Assembly: GCF_025140835.1 (NCBI RefSeq)
Contig: NZ_CP081153.1
Coordinates: 1,240,001-1,304,000, forward strand
Direction of reading: 5' to 3'
Length of the DNA: 64,000 nucleotides
DNA from: Aliiroseovarius sp. M344
GTDB taxonomy: Bacteria; Pseudomonadota; Alphaproteobacteria; Rhodobacterales; Rhodobacteraceae
Part shown: positions 47,567 to 57,884 of the stretch, piece by piece
Layout: each line of letters starts with the position of its first letter
How positions within the stretch are numbered: position 1 is the first letter of the stretch
The notes under the pieces: model-generated
Database searches by the model: none
Told to the model about the DNA's origin: nothing
Seen by the model: the letters and a program-made list of their open reading frames with translations, nothing else
Translations under genes and position numbers: made by a program

Positions 47567-49288
47567 ATGAACCTGTTTGCCGATATCCGCAGCCTTGTGA
47601 TCGACGCGCTCAATGCGATGACCTCTGACGGTGTGCTGCCCGAGGGGCTGAGCCTTGACAACGTGACGGTGGAGCCGCCGCGCGATCCGGGGCATGGCGA
47701 CATGGCAACGAATGCCGCGATGGTATTGGCGAAGCCTGCAAAAATGAAGCCGCGCGACATTGCGGATGCGCTTGCGGCTAAGCTGGTTGCCGATGATCGG
47801 ATTGACATCGCAGAGGTGGCTGGACCGGGGTTTTTGAACCTGCGGCTGGCGGCTGGCGTCTGGACCGGATTGGTTCAGGGCATTCTGGACGACGATCGCT
47901 ATGGTCGGTCTGCCATGGGGGCCGGTCAGAAAGTAAACGTTGAATATGTGTCCGCCAACCCAACGGGGCCGCTTCATGTGGGTCACACACGCGGCGCGGT
48001 CTTTGGCGACGCTTTGGCGAGCTTGCTGGAATATGCCGGTCACGCCGTGACGCGCGAATATTATATCAACGATGGCGGCGCGCAGGTCGATGTGTTGGCG
48101 CGCTCGGTTTACCTTCGGTATCTGGAAGCGCACGGCAAGCAGGTTGCGTTCGAAGACGGCACGTATCCCGGCGATTATCTGGTGCCGGTGGGGCAGGCTT
48201 TGAAGGACAAGGTCGGCGACGCCTATGTTGACAAGGGCGAGCAGTTCTGGCTTGCCGACATTCGTGAATTTGCCACTGAAAAGATGCTTGATCTGATCCG
48301 CGAAGACCTTGCGATGCTGGGCGTGAAGATGGATGTCTTCTTTTCGGAAAAATCGTTGTATGGCACGGGCCGGATCGAGGGCGCGTTGAAAGCGTTGCAA
48401 GACCGTGGCCTGATCTATGAGGGTGTGCTGGAACCACCCAAAGGCAAGACGCCCGAAGATTGGGAGCCGCGCGAGCAGACGCTGTTCAGGTCAACAGAGC
48501 ATGGCGATGACGTGGATCGCCCGGTCAAGAAATCGGATGGCAACTGGACCTATTTTGCACCAGATATCGCCTATCATTATGACAAGGTCGAACGGGGCTT
48601 TGATGCGCTGATTGATATTTTCGGCGCCGACCACGGTGGTTATGTGAAGCGGATGAAGGCGGCTGTATCGGCGCTGTCTGATGGGCGTGTGCCGCTGGAC
48701 GTCAAGCTGACCCAACTTGTGAAGCTCTATAAGAACGGTGAGCCGTTCAAAATGTCCAAACGTTCGGGCAATTTCGTGACGCTGCGCGATGTGGTCGAGC
48801 AGGTGGGGTCCGACGTGACCCGGTTCGTGATGCTGACGCGCAAGAACGACGCGCCGCTCGATTTTGATTTCGACAAAGTGCTGGAGCAGAGCCGGGACAA
48901 CCCGGTTTTTTATGTGCAATACGCCCATGCGCGGGTGCGCTCGGTGCTGCGAAAGGCCGAGGCGCAGGGCATAACGCTGACAAACACGCCCAAGATTGAG
49001 GATGAAGCCGAAGTGGCTGTTGCCAAGAAGCTGGCTGAATGGCCGCGTCTGGTTGAGATTGCCGCACGCACCCACGAACCGCACCGGATTGCGTTCTATC
49101 TGTACGAGCTGGCGTCCGATTTCCATGCCCTGTGGAACCGGGGCAATGACAGGCCTGAACTGCGCTTCCTGCAGGATGGCAATAATGACTCATCGGCGGC
49201 GAAAATCGCCCTCCCGCGTGCGGTAGCCGTTGTCATTTCGTCAGGGTTGGGTATTTTGGGCGTTACTCCTGCCGAGGAAATGCGCTGA
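47567..49288 (+). CDS. argS: Arginyl-tRNA synthetase
   Basis: Charges tRNA-Arg. The 573-residue class I enzyme has the HIGH motif [21 protein letters not shown] as [10 protein letters not shown], and a C-terminal helical anticodon-binding domain. AAGGA precedes the start. It begins the argS-SPOR-nagZ-scpA-scpB run typical of related genomes. Confidence 0.97.
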   Translation: MNLFADIRSLVIDALNAMTSDGVLPEGLSLDNVTVEPPRDPGHGDMATNAAMVLAKPAKMKPRDIADALAAKLVADDRIDIAEVAGPGFLNLRLAAGVWTGLVQGILDDDRYGRSAMGAGQKVNVEYVSANPTGPLHVGHTRGAVFGDALASLLEYAGHAVTREYYINDGGAQVDVLARSVYLRYLEAHGKQVAFEDGTYPGDYLVPVGQALKDKVGDAYVDKGEQFWLADIREFATEKMLDLIREDLAMLGVKMDVFFSEKSLYGTGRIEGALKALQDRGLIYEGVLEPPKGKTPEDWEPREQTLFRSTEHGDDVDRPVKKSDGNWTYFAPDIAYHYDKVERGFDALIDIFGADHGGYVKRMKAAVSALSDGRVPLDVKLTQLVKLYKNGEPFKMSKRSGNFVTLRDVVEQVGSDVTRFVMLTRKNDAPLDFDFDKVLEQSRDNPVFYVQYAHARVRSVLRKAEAQGITLTNTPKIEDEAEVAVAKKLAEWPRLVEIAARTHEPHRIAFYLYELASDFHALWNRGNDRPELRFLQDGNNDSSAAKIALPRAVAVVISSGLGILGVTPAEEMR

Positions 49289-49392
49289 TCACAAGTGCTG
49301 CTTGGCCCGGAGAGAGGTTGACGCAGTAACCGGAACGGGACGCAAAAAGAGCCGCCAACGGCCCACGCGTTCGCATCCGGAGGTGAGGCAGA

Positions 49393-50586
49393 ATGGCAGA
49401 AGCAAACTGGGGTCCCGGGACCCGGCAGGCGACGTATCAAAATCAGTATGATCAGGGCTATGACCCTGCACATCGGACCGAGCCGCCGCTGATGGCCACC
49501 GCGCCGCAACAGTCGGCGCAATATCTGCATCCGGCACATGGTGGACCGCAACCGCGTTTTGCGGCCAACGGTCACGATCCGCATGCGGGTTATGCCGCGC
49601 CGATGGCTGAAATGACCGACGAAGATCCTGCTTTGGCTTCTGGCCCGGCCGCGCCCGGTGGACTGGGCTCGGCATTGAATTATTTTGGAGCGGCCCTTTC
49701 GGTCGCGTTGATTGTCGGGTTAGGCGTTTGGGGCTACAAGCTGGCTGTGCGCGACGTAACTGGCATTCCCGTGGTGCGCGCCCTGGAAGGTCCGATGCGT
49801 GTGCAGCCCGAAAACCCTGGCGGCCAAACCGCAGATCACCAAGGCTTTGCAGTGAATGATGTGCAATCCGAAGGGCAGGCCGCTGCCCCCGCGGATCGAT
49901 TGGTTCTGGCCCCCGCCCCGGATGAATTGGCGGACGAGGATATGACAACTGAGGTTTCAGCGCGTGCAGACACCGCACCGGGAGCTGCCTTGCCGTTACA
50001 CGAGGCGTCGGCGATGGTGCCTGCACCCGAGCCGCTGCCGGTTGATCCAGTGGCCGCCGCGCTTGCCATTGCCGAGCAAATCGCCGCAGACGCCCAACAA
50101 CTGTCCGGCGAGGCGTTGGACGAAACCGTTGTCGCCTCTGTCGCGCAACCACCTGCACCAGAGGCAGCATCAGATGCCAATGCTGTGAAAATCATACCCG
50201 CATCGGTGCCCGGCGTGCGCAAGTCGCCGCGCCCGTCAGGTCGCCCGGCCGATCTTGATACCCGCGTCGCAGCCGCGCCCGCGGCCACCAATACGATCGC
50301 GACAGTCACAGACGTCGCACCAGACAAGATCGCAGTTGGCACTCGGCTGGTTCAGCTTGGCGCATTCGATAGCGCCGATGTCGCCCGTGCCGAGTGGGAC
50401 AAGCTGTTTGTTCGGTTCGAAGATTATCTTGCCGGGAAGTCGCGGGTCATTCAGCAGGCCAAATCAGGTGGCAAGACGTTCTATCGCCTGCGCGTTATGG
50501 GATTTGACGACCTTGCCGACGCGCGTCGGTTCTGCTCGGTCCTGATGGCGTCGAAAGCCGCCTGCATCCCGGTTGTGACGCGTTAG
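49393..50586 (+). CDS. SPOR-domain membrane protein
   Basis: A 397-residue bitopic protein. The N-terminal 75 residues are Gln/Ala/Pro-rich and cytoplasmic; a single transmembrane helix lies at about 98-116 (GAALSVALIVGLGVWGYKL); a long Ala/Pro linker follows; the SPOR domain is at about 312-397 (VGTRLVQLGAFDSADVARAEWDKL). SPOR domains bind denuded septal peptidoglycan, so a role at division is likely. It precedes nagZ by one base, linking it to wall recycling. Confidence 0.9.
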   Translation: MAEANWGPGTRQATYQNQYDQGYDPAHRTEPPLMATAPQQSAQYLHPAHGGPQPRFAANGHDPHAGYAAPMAEMTDEDPALASGPAAPGGLGSALNYFGAALSVALIVGLGVWGYKLAVRDVTGIPVVRALEGPMRVQPENPGGQTADHQGFAVNDVQSEGQAAAPADRLVLAPAPDELADEDMTTEVSARADTAPGAALPLHEASAMVPAPEPLPVDPVAAALAIAEQIAADAQQLSGEALDETVVASVAQPPAPEAASDANAVKIIPASVPGVRKSPRPSGRPADLDTRVAAAPAATNTIATVTDVAPDKIAVGTRLVQLGAFDSADVARAEWDKLFVRFEDYLAGKSRVIQQAKSGGKTFYRLRVMGFDDLADARRFCSVLMASKAACIPVVTR

Positions 50587-50587
50587 C

Positions 50588-51619
50588 ATGCAACGGCAGG
50601 GTGCGTATATCTTCGGTTGCGAAGGGCTACGGCTCACCCCAGCTGAACGCGCTTTTTATGAACGCGCCCAACCGTGGGGCTTCATCTTATTTGCACGCAA
50701 TGTGGAAAGCCCTGATCAGATCCGAGCGCTGACCGCTGAGTTGCGCGGGGCGGTCGGGCGTGATGTTCCGGTGTTTATAGATCAAGAAGGCGGGCGTGTG
50801 GCGCGCATGACCGGACCGCACTGGCGCGAATGGTTGCCCGCATTGGATCAGGTGATGCTGAACAAACGCGAGGCACAGCGCACCCTTTACCTTCGCTATC
50901 GATTGATTGCCGACGAATTGCTGGCGGTTGGGATCGACGGAAATTGCGCACCGGTTGCCGATATTGCCAATGCTGACACGCATCCGATCCTGCGCAATCG
51001 CTGCTATGGTGAAGATGTTGTGCGCGTGGCGGAACGGGCCGGTATGGTCGCCCAAGCGTTGCTAGAGGGCGGCGTCTTGCCCGTGGTCAAGCATATCCCT
51101 GGTCAGGGTCGGGCAAATCTGGACAGCCATGAAGAACTGCCACGCGTCAAGACCAAGACCAAGGAACTGGGCCGCACTGATTTTATGGCGTTCGAACCTT
51201 TGGCCGGGCTGCCTATCGGGATGACCGCCCATATCGTTTACGAAGATATCGACGCCGAACATCCTGCCACTCAAAGCCCCAAGGTGATCCAGCTGATCCG
51301 TGATCGGATCGGGTTTGGTGGCCTGTTGATGACCGATGATCTGTCGATGCAGGCGCTGTCGGGGCCGTTGTCATTACGCGCGCGCCGGTCGTTGCAGGCC
51401 GGTTGTGATATTGTTCTGCATTGCAATGGCGTGTTGGAACAAATGGAAGAGGTTGCCGATGCGACCGGACCGTTGGACGGCCTGGCTTTAGAACGGGCTG
51501 ATGCAGCGCTTGAATGGCGTAGCCCCCCCGATCCCATTGACATTTCCGCGCTTGACGCCGAGTTTCAGAGCCTGATGACGGGTCAGGGATCTGAACGAGC
51601 GGCGGATGAACGAGACTGA
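50588..51619 (+). CDS. nagZ: Beta-N-acetylhexosaminidase NagZ
   Basis: Removes GlcNAc from muropeptides in cytoplasmic peptidoglycan recycling. The 343-residue GH3 enzyme shows PVFIDQEGGRVAR, the flexible catalytic loop KHIPGQGRANLDSHEELP (acid/base His) and LLMTDDLSMQAL (nucleophile Asp). Its stop overlaps scpA by 14 bases. Confidence 0.95.
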   Translation: MQRQGAYIFGCEGLRLTPAERAFYERAQPWGFILFARNVESPDQIRALTAELRGAVGRDVPVFIDQEGGRVARMTGPHWREWLPALDQVMLNKREAQRTLYLRYRLIADELLAVGIDGNCAPVADIANADTHPILRNRCYGEDVVRVAERAGMVAQALLEGGVLPVVKHIPGQGRANLDSHEELPRVKTKTKELGRTDFMAFEPLAGLPIGMTAHIVYEDIDAEHPATQSPKVIQLIRDRIGFGGLLMTDDLSMQALSGPLSLRARRSLQAGCDIVLHCNGVLEQMEEVADATGPLDGLALERADAALEWRSPPDPIDISALDAEFQSLMTGQGSERAADERD

Positions 51620-52400
51620 GGAGTTTGAAAGCGACGCGATGTCGGTCTCGGAGCGCTTGGCGGCCGAGGCTCTGATCGTTGATGTCGAGGGGTTTGAAGG
51701 CCCTCTTGACCTGTTGCTGACCCTCAGTCGCACTCAGAAAGTCGACTTGCGCAAAGTCTCGGTGCTGGAACTGGCCGAGCAGTATCTGGGCTTCGTAGAA
51801 AAAGCGCGGCATCTGCGTATTGAACTGGCGGCCGACTATCTGGTGATGGCGGCTTGGTTGGCGTTTCTGAAATCCCGCCTGCTGTTGCCGCCCGACCCCT
51901 CCGAAGAGGGGCCGTCTGGTGAAGAACTGGCCGCGCATCTTGCGTTTCAACTGGAACGTTTGCAGGGGATGCGCGATGTGGCGGCAAAGCTGATGGCGCG
52001 CGACCAACTGGGCCGTGATTTCTTTGCCCGCGGCATTCCCGAAGATGTAACCCGTGTGCGGCGCGTGACCTATACCGCGACGCTTCTGGACCTGATGCAA
52101 GGCTATGCGCGTATCCGCACCAAGGACGAATTTCGCCCCTTTGTCATGGACCGTGATGCGGTCATGACGTTGGAGCAGGCGCTAGAGCGGATGCGGGGCC
52201 TGATTGGTTATGCCGGGGATTGGACAGACCTGACCTCGTACCTGCCGGACGGCTGGCAAACCGACCCCGCGCGCCGCCGTTCAGCCACAGCCGCCAACTT
52301 TGCCGCGTCGCTGGAACTTGCCAAACGCGGCGCGATAGAGCTTAGACAGGGGGAGGTTTTCACCCCCATTCAAATCCGCAGGAAGACACATGACGGATGA
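51606..52400 (+). CDS. scpA: Segregation and condensation protein A
   Basis: Kleisin subunit of the SMC-ScpAB chromosome condensin. The 264-residue protein has the N-terminal VEGFEGPLDLLLTLSRTQKVDLRKVSVLELAEQYL core and a C-terminal winged region. It overlaps nagZ by 14 and scpB by 11 bases. Confidence 0.95.
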   Translation: MNETEEFESDAMSVSERLAAEALIVDVEGFEGPLDLLLTLSRTQKVDLRKVSVLELAEQYLGFVEKARHLRIELAADYLVMAAWLAFLKSRLLLPPDPSEEGPSGEELAAHLAFQLERLQGMRDVAAKLMARDQLGRDFFARGIPEDVTRVRRVTYTATLLDLMQGYARIRTKDEFRPFVMDRDAVMTLEQALERMRGLIGYAGDWTDLTSYLPDGWQTDPARRRSATAANFAASLELAKRGAIELRQGEVFTPIQIRRKTHDG

Positions 52401-53076
52401 TGTAACGCGTGACGAAGTGACCCCCGAAGATGGTGGAAGCGCCCCCAATGACAGCCTGTTTGAGGCCCCGCCGATAGGCGAACAGGAACGCATGGTGGAA
52501 GCCATCTTGTTTGCTTCGGCCGAGCCCGTGACTGTGAAAGAGCTGGAAGCTCGAATGCCACATGGATCAGATGCCGCCGAAGCTCTGGTGTACCTTCGCA
52601 AACGATACGAAGGGCGTGGCGTTGGGGTCGTGAAGGTGGGCGACGCCTGGGCAATCCGTACGGCGCCGGACCTTGGGTACCTGATGCAGAAAGAAACGGT
52701 CGAGACGCGCAAACTGTCGCGTGCCGCCATCGAAACGTTGGCGATCATCGCCTATCACCAGCCGGTCACCCGCGCCGAGATCGAAGAAATCCGCGGTGTC
52801 TCGGTCAGTCGTGGGACGATTGATCAGCTGATCGAGATGGAGTGGATCCGGTTTGGCCGTCGTCGCATGACACCCGGTCGCCCGGTGACTTTTGTCGTTA
52901 CGCAGATTTTCATGGATCATTTCGGCCTGGAAAGCGCACGCGATCTGCCGGGGCTAAAAGAATTGCGCTCTGCCGGGCTTCTTGAAAGCCGCCCGCCGCC
53001 CGGTGCAATGCCCGGCCCGGATACGGAAGAAGAAGATGAAAGCCAAGAAGGGCAGTCAGAGTTGTTCGAGGATTGA
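52390..53076 (+). CDS. scpB: Segregation and condensation protein B
   Basis: Winged-helix (kite) partner of ScpA. The 228-residue protein has MVEAILFASAEPVTVKELEARMP and SRAAIETLAIIAYHQPVTRAEIEEIRGV, the ScpB hallmark. The acidic C-terminal tail (EEEDESQEGQSELFED) is disordered. Completes the ScpAB pair. Confidence 0.95.
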   Translation: MTDDVTRDEVTPEDGGSAPNDSLFEAPPIGEQERMVEAILFASAEPVTVKELEARMPHGSDAAEALVYLRKRYEGRGVGVVKVGDAWAIRTAPDLGYLMQKETVETRKLSRAAIETLAIIAYHQPVTRAEIEEIRGVSVSRGTIDQLIEMEWIRFGRRRMTPGRPVTFVVTQIFMDHFGLESARDLPGLKELRSAGLLESRPPPGAMPGPDTEEEDESQEGQSELFED

Positions 53077-53162
53077 TCCGCATTCTTTGGCGCGTTTTTA
53101 CAAAGCGCCGTGAAATTGCCCGAGTTTGCTGTTAATATCTGCGAAAAGGGCAGGAGAGCAAC

Positions 53163-53384
53163 ATGAACATCAATCAAATCATCAATATGGTCATTCGGCA
53201 GGTAACCCGCCGATTGGTCAATAAAGGTGTGGATGTCGGCATCGACATGGCATCGCGGCGCGGCAAATCCAAGGACGATATGACCGACGACGAACGCAGC
53301 CGCGCCCAGTCACAAGCCCGACAAGGCAAAGATATGGTGAAACGTGCAAAGCAAGCGCGGCGGGTTACGCGCAAGCTGTTCTAA
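53163..53384 (+). CDS. Small basic conserved protein, unknown
   Basis: A 73-residue protein with an amphipathic N-terminal helix (NINQIINMVIRQVTRRLVNKGVDVGIDMA) and a highly basic, hydrophilic second half (RSRAQSQARQGKDMVKRAKQARRVTRKLF). GGGCAGGAGAG precedes the start. It is 86 bases after scpB. The charge suggests binding to nucleic acid or to the inner membrane surface. I do not recognise it by name. Confidence 0.72.
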   Translation: MNINQIINMVIRQVTRRLVNKGVDVGIDMASRRGKSKDDMTDDERSRAQSQARQGKDMVKRAKQARRVTRKLF

Positions 53385-53546
53385 AATCCCATAAAACGAA
53401 AGCAGCCGATTGTTGGGTTCGCTACGCACAGGCCGTCAGTCGCGGTTTTGTGCTGTCCGGCGTCCCCGGATCACTGCCCCAATTGTCTAGTCACTGCCAG
53501 GTGCCCAACGCGCATATGTGGAGTTATCGCGCTGAGCCCCAAGGGG

Positions 53547-54302
53547 CTATCCTTCAGTTGTCTTTGACTTGCGATATGTGCGGTGCGCCCAGACAAGGCA
53601 ACTGATATAGGCAAAGGTCAGCAACGCGAGCGTCGCCCAGAGATAGGTCAACAGCGCCGCGGCCAAAATCGCGGTTCCCAAAAGGAAGTATTTGGCGTTG
53701 GCGCGATGGATGGTCATGTCCTTGAACGAATATGTCGGCATACGGCTGATCATCAGCAACCCGATCAGACAGGTGTAAAATGCAATGAATATCGGCGGGG
53801 TCGCCGGCAGGTCGGTCACCGCGAAAGAGATGACCATCGGCAACATCACCAGAATTGCGCCTGCAGGCGAGGGGACCCCGACAAAGAAATCAGAAGACGG
53901 CTTGTCGGTTTGCAAACGGCTGCTGACATTGAAGCGCGCAAGGCGCAAAACGCAGCAAATTGCATAAAACAATACGGCAATCCAACCTGCGCGTGACACT
54001 TCGTTCAGCGCCCAACTGTGTAAAATCAGGACCGGCGCGACCCCAAAGTTCAAAAAATCGGCCAGTGAATCAAGCTCGGCACCCACAGCGGTGGACCGGT
54101 TCATCAACCGCGCCAATCGGCCATCCAAACCATCAAGGATACTGGCTGCCAGAACGAGTTGAACAGCCATTTCGAAGTTGCCCTCATACCCAAATCGGAC
54201 CGCGGTCAATCCGGCGCAAATCGCGGCCACGGTCAGCAGATTTGGCAGCAGATAAATCAGACGAATTTCGGTTTGTTTTGCTGGTTCTAACGGTTTGTTC
54301 AT
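53547..54302 (-). CDS. pssA: CDP-diacylglycerol-serine O-phosphatidyltransferase
   Basis: Makes phosphatidylserine from CDP-diacylglycerol and serine. The 251-residue membrane enzyme has the CDP-alcohol phosphotransferase motif around AASILDGLDGRLARLMNRSTAVGAELDSLADF (DGx2ARx8Gx3Dx3D). ATG 54302 is chosen; the TTG before it overlaps psd. It follows psd by two bases, giving a two-step phosphatidylethanolamine operon. Confidence 0.95.
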   Translation of the reverse strand: MNKPLEPAKQTEIRLIYLLPNLLTVAAICAGLTAVRFGYEGNFEMAVQLVLAASILDGLDGRLARLMNRSTAVGAELDSLADFLNFGVAPVLILHSWALNEVSRAGWIAVLFYAICCVLRLARFNVSSRLQTDKPSSDFFVGVPSPAGAILVMLPMVISFAVTDLPATPPIFIAFYTCLIGLLMISRMPTYSFKDMTIHRANAKYFLLGTAILAAALLTYLWATLALLTFAYISCLVWAHRTYRKSKTTEG

Positions 54303-54304
54303 CG

Positions 54305-54997
54305 TCAATCCGCCAAGCCATCGCGCGCCGGCTCAGTTGCGACAAGATCGGCAAGGACGGTTTCGCCCGCGACCATGGTTTGCCCCAGATTGACCATCGG
54401 TTCCACACCATCGGGCAGATAGACATCCAACCGCGAGCCAAAGCGGATCAGGCCAAACCGTTGCCCAGTGCGCACCGTGTCGCCTTTGGCCGAGAAACAC
54501 ACGATCCGCCGCGCGACCAATCCGGCAATTTGCACGACGGCCAGCTGTCGGCCATCGGCCATGTTGATGCACAGGCTGTTGCGTTCGTTATCGGAACTGG
54601 CTTTGTCCAGAGAGGCATTGAAAAATTTACCGGGCCGATAGGCAATCGCCGCGATCTCTCCGGCGATCGGCGCACGGTTCACATGGCAGTTAAAGACGCT
54701 CATGAACACGCTGACGCGGGTCAGGGCCATATCGGACATGCCAAGTTCGGCAGGTGGGACGGCTTTTTCAATAAGCGAAACGATACCATCCGCGGGACTG
54801 ACGATCAGGCCCTCACGGGTCGGGGTGACACGCACAGGATCTCGGAAAAAGTAATAACACCAAATCGTTAGACCAACCCCAATCCAGCCCAAAACAGTCC
54901 AAAGGAAGAAAAGTATGACCGTGATGGCGGCAAAAATGCCAACAAATTTGCGCCCCTCTGGATGCATTGGCTTCAGGAATGTGTCGCGCATTTTCAT
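54305..54997 (-). CDS. psd: Phosphatidylserine decarboxylase (short type)
   Basis: Decarboxylates phosphatidylserine to phosphatidylethanolamine. The protein is about 230 residues from ATG 54997 (a GTG lies at 55009). Two N-terminal hydrophobic helices precede IVSPADGIV and the self-cleavage motif GS in [13 protein letters not shown], which forms the pyruvoyl serine. Adjacent to pssA. Confidence 0.93.
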   Translation of the reverse strand: MKMRDTFLKPMHPEGRKFVGIFAAITVILFFLWTVLGWIGVGLTIWCYYFFRDPVRVTPTREGLIVSPADGIVSLIEKAVPPAELGMSDMALTRVSVFMSVFNCHVNRAPIAGEIAAIAYRPGKFFNASLDKASSDNERNSLCINMADGRQLAVVQIAGLVARRIVCFSAKGDTVRTGQRFGLIRFGSRLDVYLPDGVEPMVNLGQTMVAGETVLADLVATEPARDGLAD

Positions 54998-55189
54998 AGG
55001 GGGTCGCACTCTCGTTTGGAATAGACGCTACCTAGCCCGTTTGGCGCATTTCCCGCAAGAAAATTGACGTAGGCTGCGCTGAAACCGGAAGGAACAGTGG
55101 CTAACGGGTGAAAAAACGAAGGGGCGCGCAATATCAATGGGCCATCGCACGGACCACGCATGCCGCGCAGTGCCGTTTCATGTGCCGTG

Positions 55190-56263
55190 TCATTTGAAAT
55201 GCTTGGACAGTTTCAGCCCTTGCCCCTGATAATTCGACTTGATGTCTTCGCCATAAAGCACCTCGGGCACTTCGCTCATGCGTTCATAGACCAACCGTCC
55301 GACGACTTGGCCATGCTCCAACACGAAAGGTGCTTCGTGACAGCGGACCTCCAAGACACCGCGCGAGCCGGAGCCACCGGCCGCGTCAAAGCCAAACCCG
55401 GGGTCGAAAAATCCGGCATAGTGCACACGGAATTCACCGACCATTGCAAGGTAAGGGGCCATTTCGGCGGCGCATTCGGGCGGGATCGCGATCGCCTCGC
55501 GACTGACAAGGATATAGAATGCGCCGGGGTCAAGGATGATCCGCCCATCTGTGGTGCGCACCTCTTCCCAGTACTCCGCAGGGGTGTAATGGGCGAGCTT
55601 TGACAGGTCGACAACGCCCGTGTGCCGTTTGGCACGATAGCCAACCAGATCACCCTTGGCGGGCTTCAGGTCGACCGAAAAACCCAACCCGTCCGAGATC
55701 ACGGGATCGCCCGATACGATAGGGGAGCGCGCGTGAACGTCGCGCAATTCGTCATCCGTCAGGATGGTTTTGCCCTGCCGGAAAATAATCTGGTTCAAAA
55801 GCTGGCCGGGCTGGGCCACGACCGAAAAGCTTTGCGGGCAAAGCTCGGCGTAAAGCGGCCCGTCATAACCTTCGGGCACGCGGTCAAATTCGATCCCATG
55901 GTCGGTGATCACCCGGGTCATCAGATCGACGCGCCCGATCGAGCTTTTGGCGCTGGCGGCGGCCGTCATTCCCTTGGGCAAACGCAGGTTTTCCATCAAC
56001 GGGACGACATAAACGCAGCCTTTTTCCAGAACTGCGCCCCCTGTCAGGGACACCTCATGCATGGTCAGTTCGTCCAGCCGCTGGGCCACGGTCGAGGACT
56101 TTCCAGGCAGAAACGAGGCGCGCACGCGATAGGCGGTGTCGCCCAGGCGTAAATCCAGAGATGCGGGCTGAATCTGTTCGTTCAGGATCGGGGACGAAGC
56201 AGAGATGCCACCATCCGTGACCATCTGCCGAATTTGCCGGTCAGCCAATACGCCGGTTTTCAT
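55190..56263 (-). CDS. dcd: dCTP deaminase-like enzyme, long alphaproteobacterial form
   Basis: Makes dUTP from dCTP. The 357-residue protein is almost twice the usual Dcd length and appears to contain two dUTPase/Dcd-like halves; the first has ASAKSSIGRVDLMTRVITDHG, and the second VHYAGFFDPGFGFD. GGGGGG lies six bases before ATG 56263. Together with thyX it belongs to the dTMP route. Exact activity of this long form should be treated as likely rather than certain. Confidence 0.85.
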   Translation of the reverse strand: MKTGVLADRQIRQMVTDGGISASSPILNEQIQPASLDLRLGDTAYRVRASFLPGKSSTVAQRLDELTMHEVSLTGGAVLEKGCVYVVPLMENLRLPKGMTAAASAKSSIGRVDLMTRVITDHGIEFDRVPEGYDGPLYAELCPQSFSVVAQPGQLLNQIIFRQGKTILTDDELRDVHARSPIVSGDPVISDGLGFSVDLKPAKGDLVGYRAKRHTGVVDLSKLAHYTPAEYWEEVRTTDGRIILDPGAFYILVSREAIAIPPECAAEMAPYLAMVGEFRVHYAGFFDPGFGFDAAGGSGSRGVLEVRCHEAPFVLEHGQVVGRLVYERMSEVPEVLYGEDIKSNYQGQGLKLSKHFK

Positions 56264-56295
56264 CTGCATCCCCCCTTGGATCCGTCCCTCGGATA

Positions 56296-56326
56296 CAAAA
56301 ACACCCGCCCGATGATCGGGCGGGCG
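56296..56326 (-). terminator. Terminator after tRNA-Pro
   Basis: On the minus strand, CCCGCCCGAT pairs with ATCGGGCGGG and is followed by TGTTTTTG. Confidence 0.88.
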
Positions 56327-56336
56327 GTTTTGAAAT

Positions 56337-56413
56337 TGGTCGGGCTAGCAGGACTCGAACCTGCGACCTTCCGTCCCCCAGACGGACGCGCTACCAGGCT
56401 GCGCCATAGCCCG
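56337..56413 (-). tRNA. tRNA-Pro (anticodon GGG)
   Basis: A 77-base gene with a 7-bp acceptor stem (CGGGCTA/TAGCCCG), D-loop CAGCCTGGTAGCGC, anticodon arm TCCGT-CTGGGGG-ACGGA with anticodon GGG, T-arm with GGTTCGAGTCC, discriminator A and an encoded CCA. A terminator follows. Confidence 0.96.
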
Positions 56414-56516
56414 ACTGGAGACCTTACATAGTGATTTTCGCAGGTAGGGCAAGCGGGAAACGGCAGGAAATTCATCATTCCGCTTTCGTGCGCAGCAAGC
56501 CCGGGCATCCGCGCGC

Positions 56517-57410
56517 TTAAGAGGTTTGTCCGGGCTGGCTGCCCATCTGTGTGCCGAGTGACTCCAGCCGGTCGGCAAGCGCCTGCAGCGCAGCGATATG
56601 CGCGTCGGTGCCGGAATTGCGGGCGTGTCGCAACGCGATTGACAGCGGTGCGGCCGCGCGCCCGTCGTCGTCGCTGGGGTCGGCGGGAATATGCGAGATG
56701 TCAGCCAATGGCGCGGGCGCTGGCGTCGCATCGGGTGTCTGGTCAGGCGTCTGGTCTGGTTTGGCCTCTACGGACTCGGCGTCGCCCTGCATCCCGGGCA
56801 GTTCGGGGGCGGTGGGCGGTGGTGTGTCGGCCATACCTTCGGGCGATGTGGTCTCCGCCGCAGTTGCCACACGCTCAGACCCGAAAGACGGTTGCGTGGG
56901 GGGGGCATCCGGGGTGGTTGTTTCCTCGTGCACAGCCGCGTCTGGGGTTGCTTCAACCTCAACCTCGCCCTCAGCCTTTGGTTCAGGCGCAACTTCCGGT
57001 GCCGCCTCATCCTCCACCGTCTGCGCGTCTTGGATCGCAGCGCTTTCCGCGTCGGCTTGTGCGTCATCTTGCGCGGATTTGCTCGCCAAGGGCACAACGT
57101 TTGATGGCGTTATATCGCGCATCTCATCGCTGTCGAGCGGGGGGGACATGCCCGCCACATGTTTCACGCCTTCTTCGCGCAACAGCTTTTGCACGCCTCG
57201 AATGGTCATGCCGTCTTCGTGCAGAAGCTTCCTGATGCCGCCCAGAAGCTCCATATCATTCGGACGATAATACCGCCGCCCTCCAGCGCGTTTGACAGGT
57301 TTAACCTGACTGAAACGGCTTTCCCAGAACCGGAGCACATGGGTCGGCACGCCCAGCCATTCTGCCACCTCGCTGATGGTGCGGAAGGCGTCGGGAGACT
57401 TCTTATCCAT
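56517..57410 (-). CDS. MerR-family regulator with acidic C-terminal extension
   Basis: A 297-residue protein. Residues 10-80 are a MerR winged helix ([44 protein letters not shown]). Residues of about 95-250 are low-complexity, rich in Ala, Pro, Glu, Asp and Thr, and carry no visible ligand site; the last 45 are helical. The position after ihfA is conserved in related genomes. The target is unknown. Confidence 0.88.
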   Translation of the reverse strand: MDKKSPDAFRTISEVAEWLGVPTHVLRFWESRFSQVKPVKRAGGRRYYRPNDMELLGGIRKLLHEDGMTIRGVQKLLREEGVKHVAGMSPPLDSDEMRDITPSNVVPLASKSAQDDAQADAESAAIQDAQTVEDEAAPEVAPEPKAEGEVEVEATPDAAVHEETTTPDAPPTQPSFGSERVATAAETTSPEGMADTPPPTAPELPGMQGDAESVEAKPDQTPDQTPDATPAPAPLADISHIPADPSDDDGRAAAPLSIALRHARNSGTDAHIAALQALADRLESLGTQMGSQPGQTS

Positions 57411-57482
57411 GTCCAGACCTGTTTGTTCTGCTTCTTGTCATTTGATGGGACGCATGCGCCCAGTGTGGGTCACGCCAAAGGG

Positions 57483-57785
57483 TCAGCGCTTGTTTCCGTC
57501 GTCGACCCGGTCTTTCATAAGGTGCGAGGGTCGGAATGTCAGAACCCGGCGGGGCGGGATCGGCGCTTCTTCGCCTGTTTTCGGGTTTCGACCTACGCGG
57601 GCAGCTTTGTCGCGTATTGAAAATGTTCCGAATGACGAAATTTTCACGCTTTCACCATCCACCAGTGCATCGGAAATGTGACCCAATACGGTTTCAACCA
57701 ACTGCGCGCTTTCGTTGCGTGACAGGCCGACCTCACGGAATACGGCCTCGCTTAGGTCCATCCGGGTCAAAGTCTTTTCACTCAT
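57483..57785 (-). CDS. ihfA: Integration host factor alpha subunit
   Basis: DNA-bending nucleoid protein; partners with IhfB. The 100-residue length from ATG 57785 is standard. The DNA-binding beta-arm segment [23 protein letters not shown] carries the intercalating proline. The frame to 57845 is rejected. It lies 99 bases after fabH. Confidence 0.95.
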   Translation of the reverse strand: MSEKTLTRMDLSEAVFREVGLSRNESAQLVETVLGHISDALVDGESVKISSFGTFSIRDKAARVGRNPKTGEEAPIPPRRVLTFRPSHLMKDRVDDGNKR

Positions 57786-57884
57786 GTCGTCCCCCTGATT
57801 ATTTTCAAGAAGAATGGGTGGTTTAAATTTACGAGTCAATATCAACGGCTTGGGAAAAGCCGTTCGCGCATGGGTTTAAGCGAT

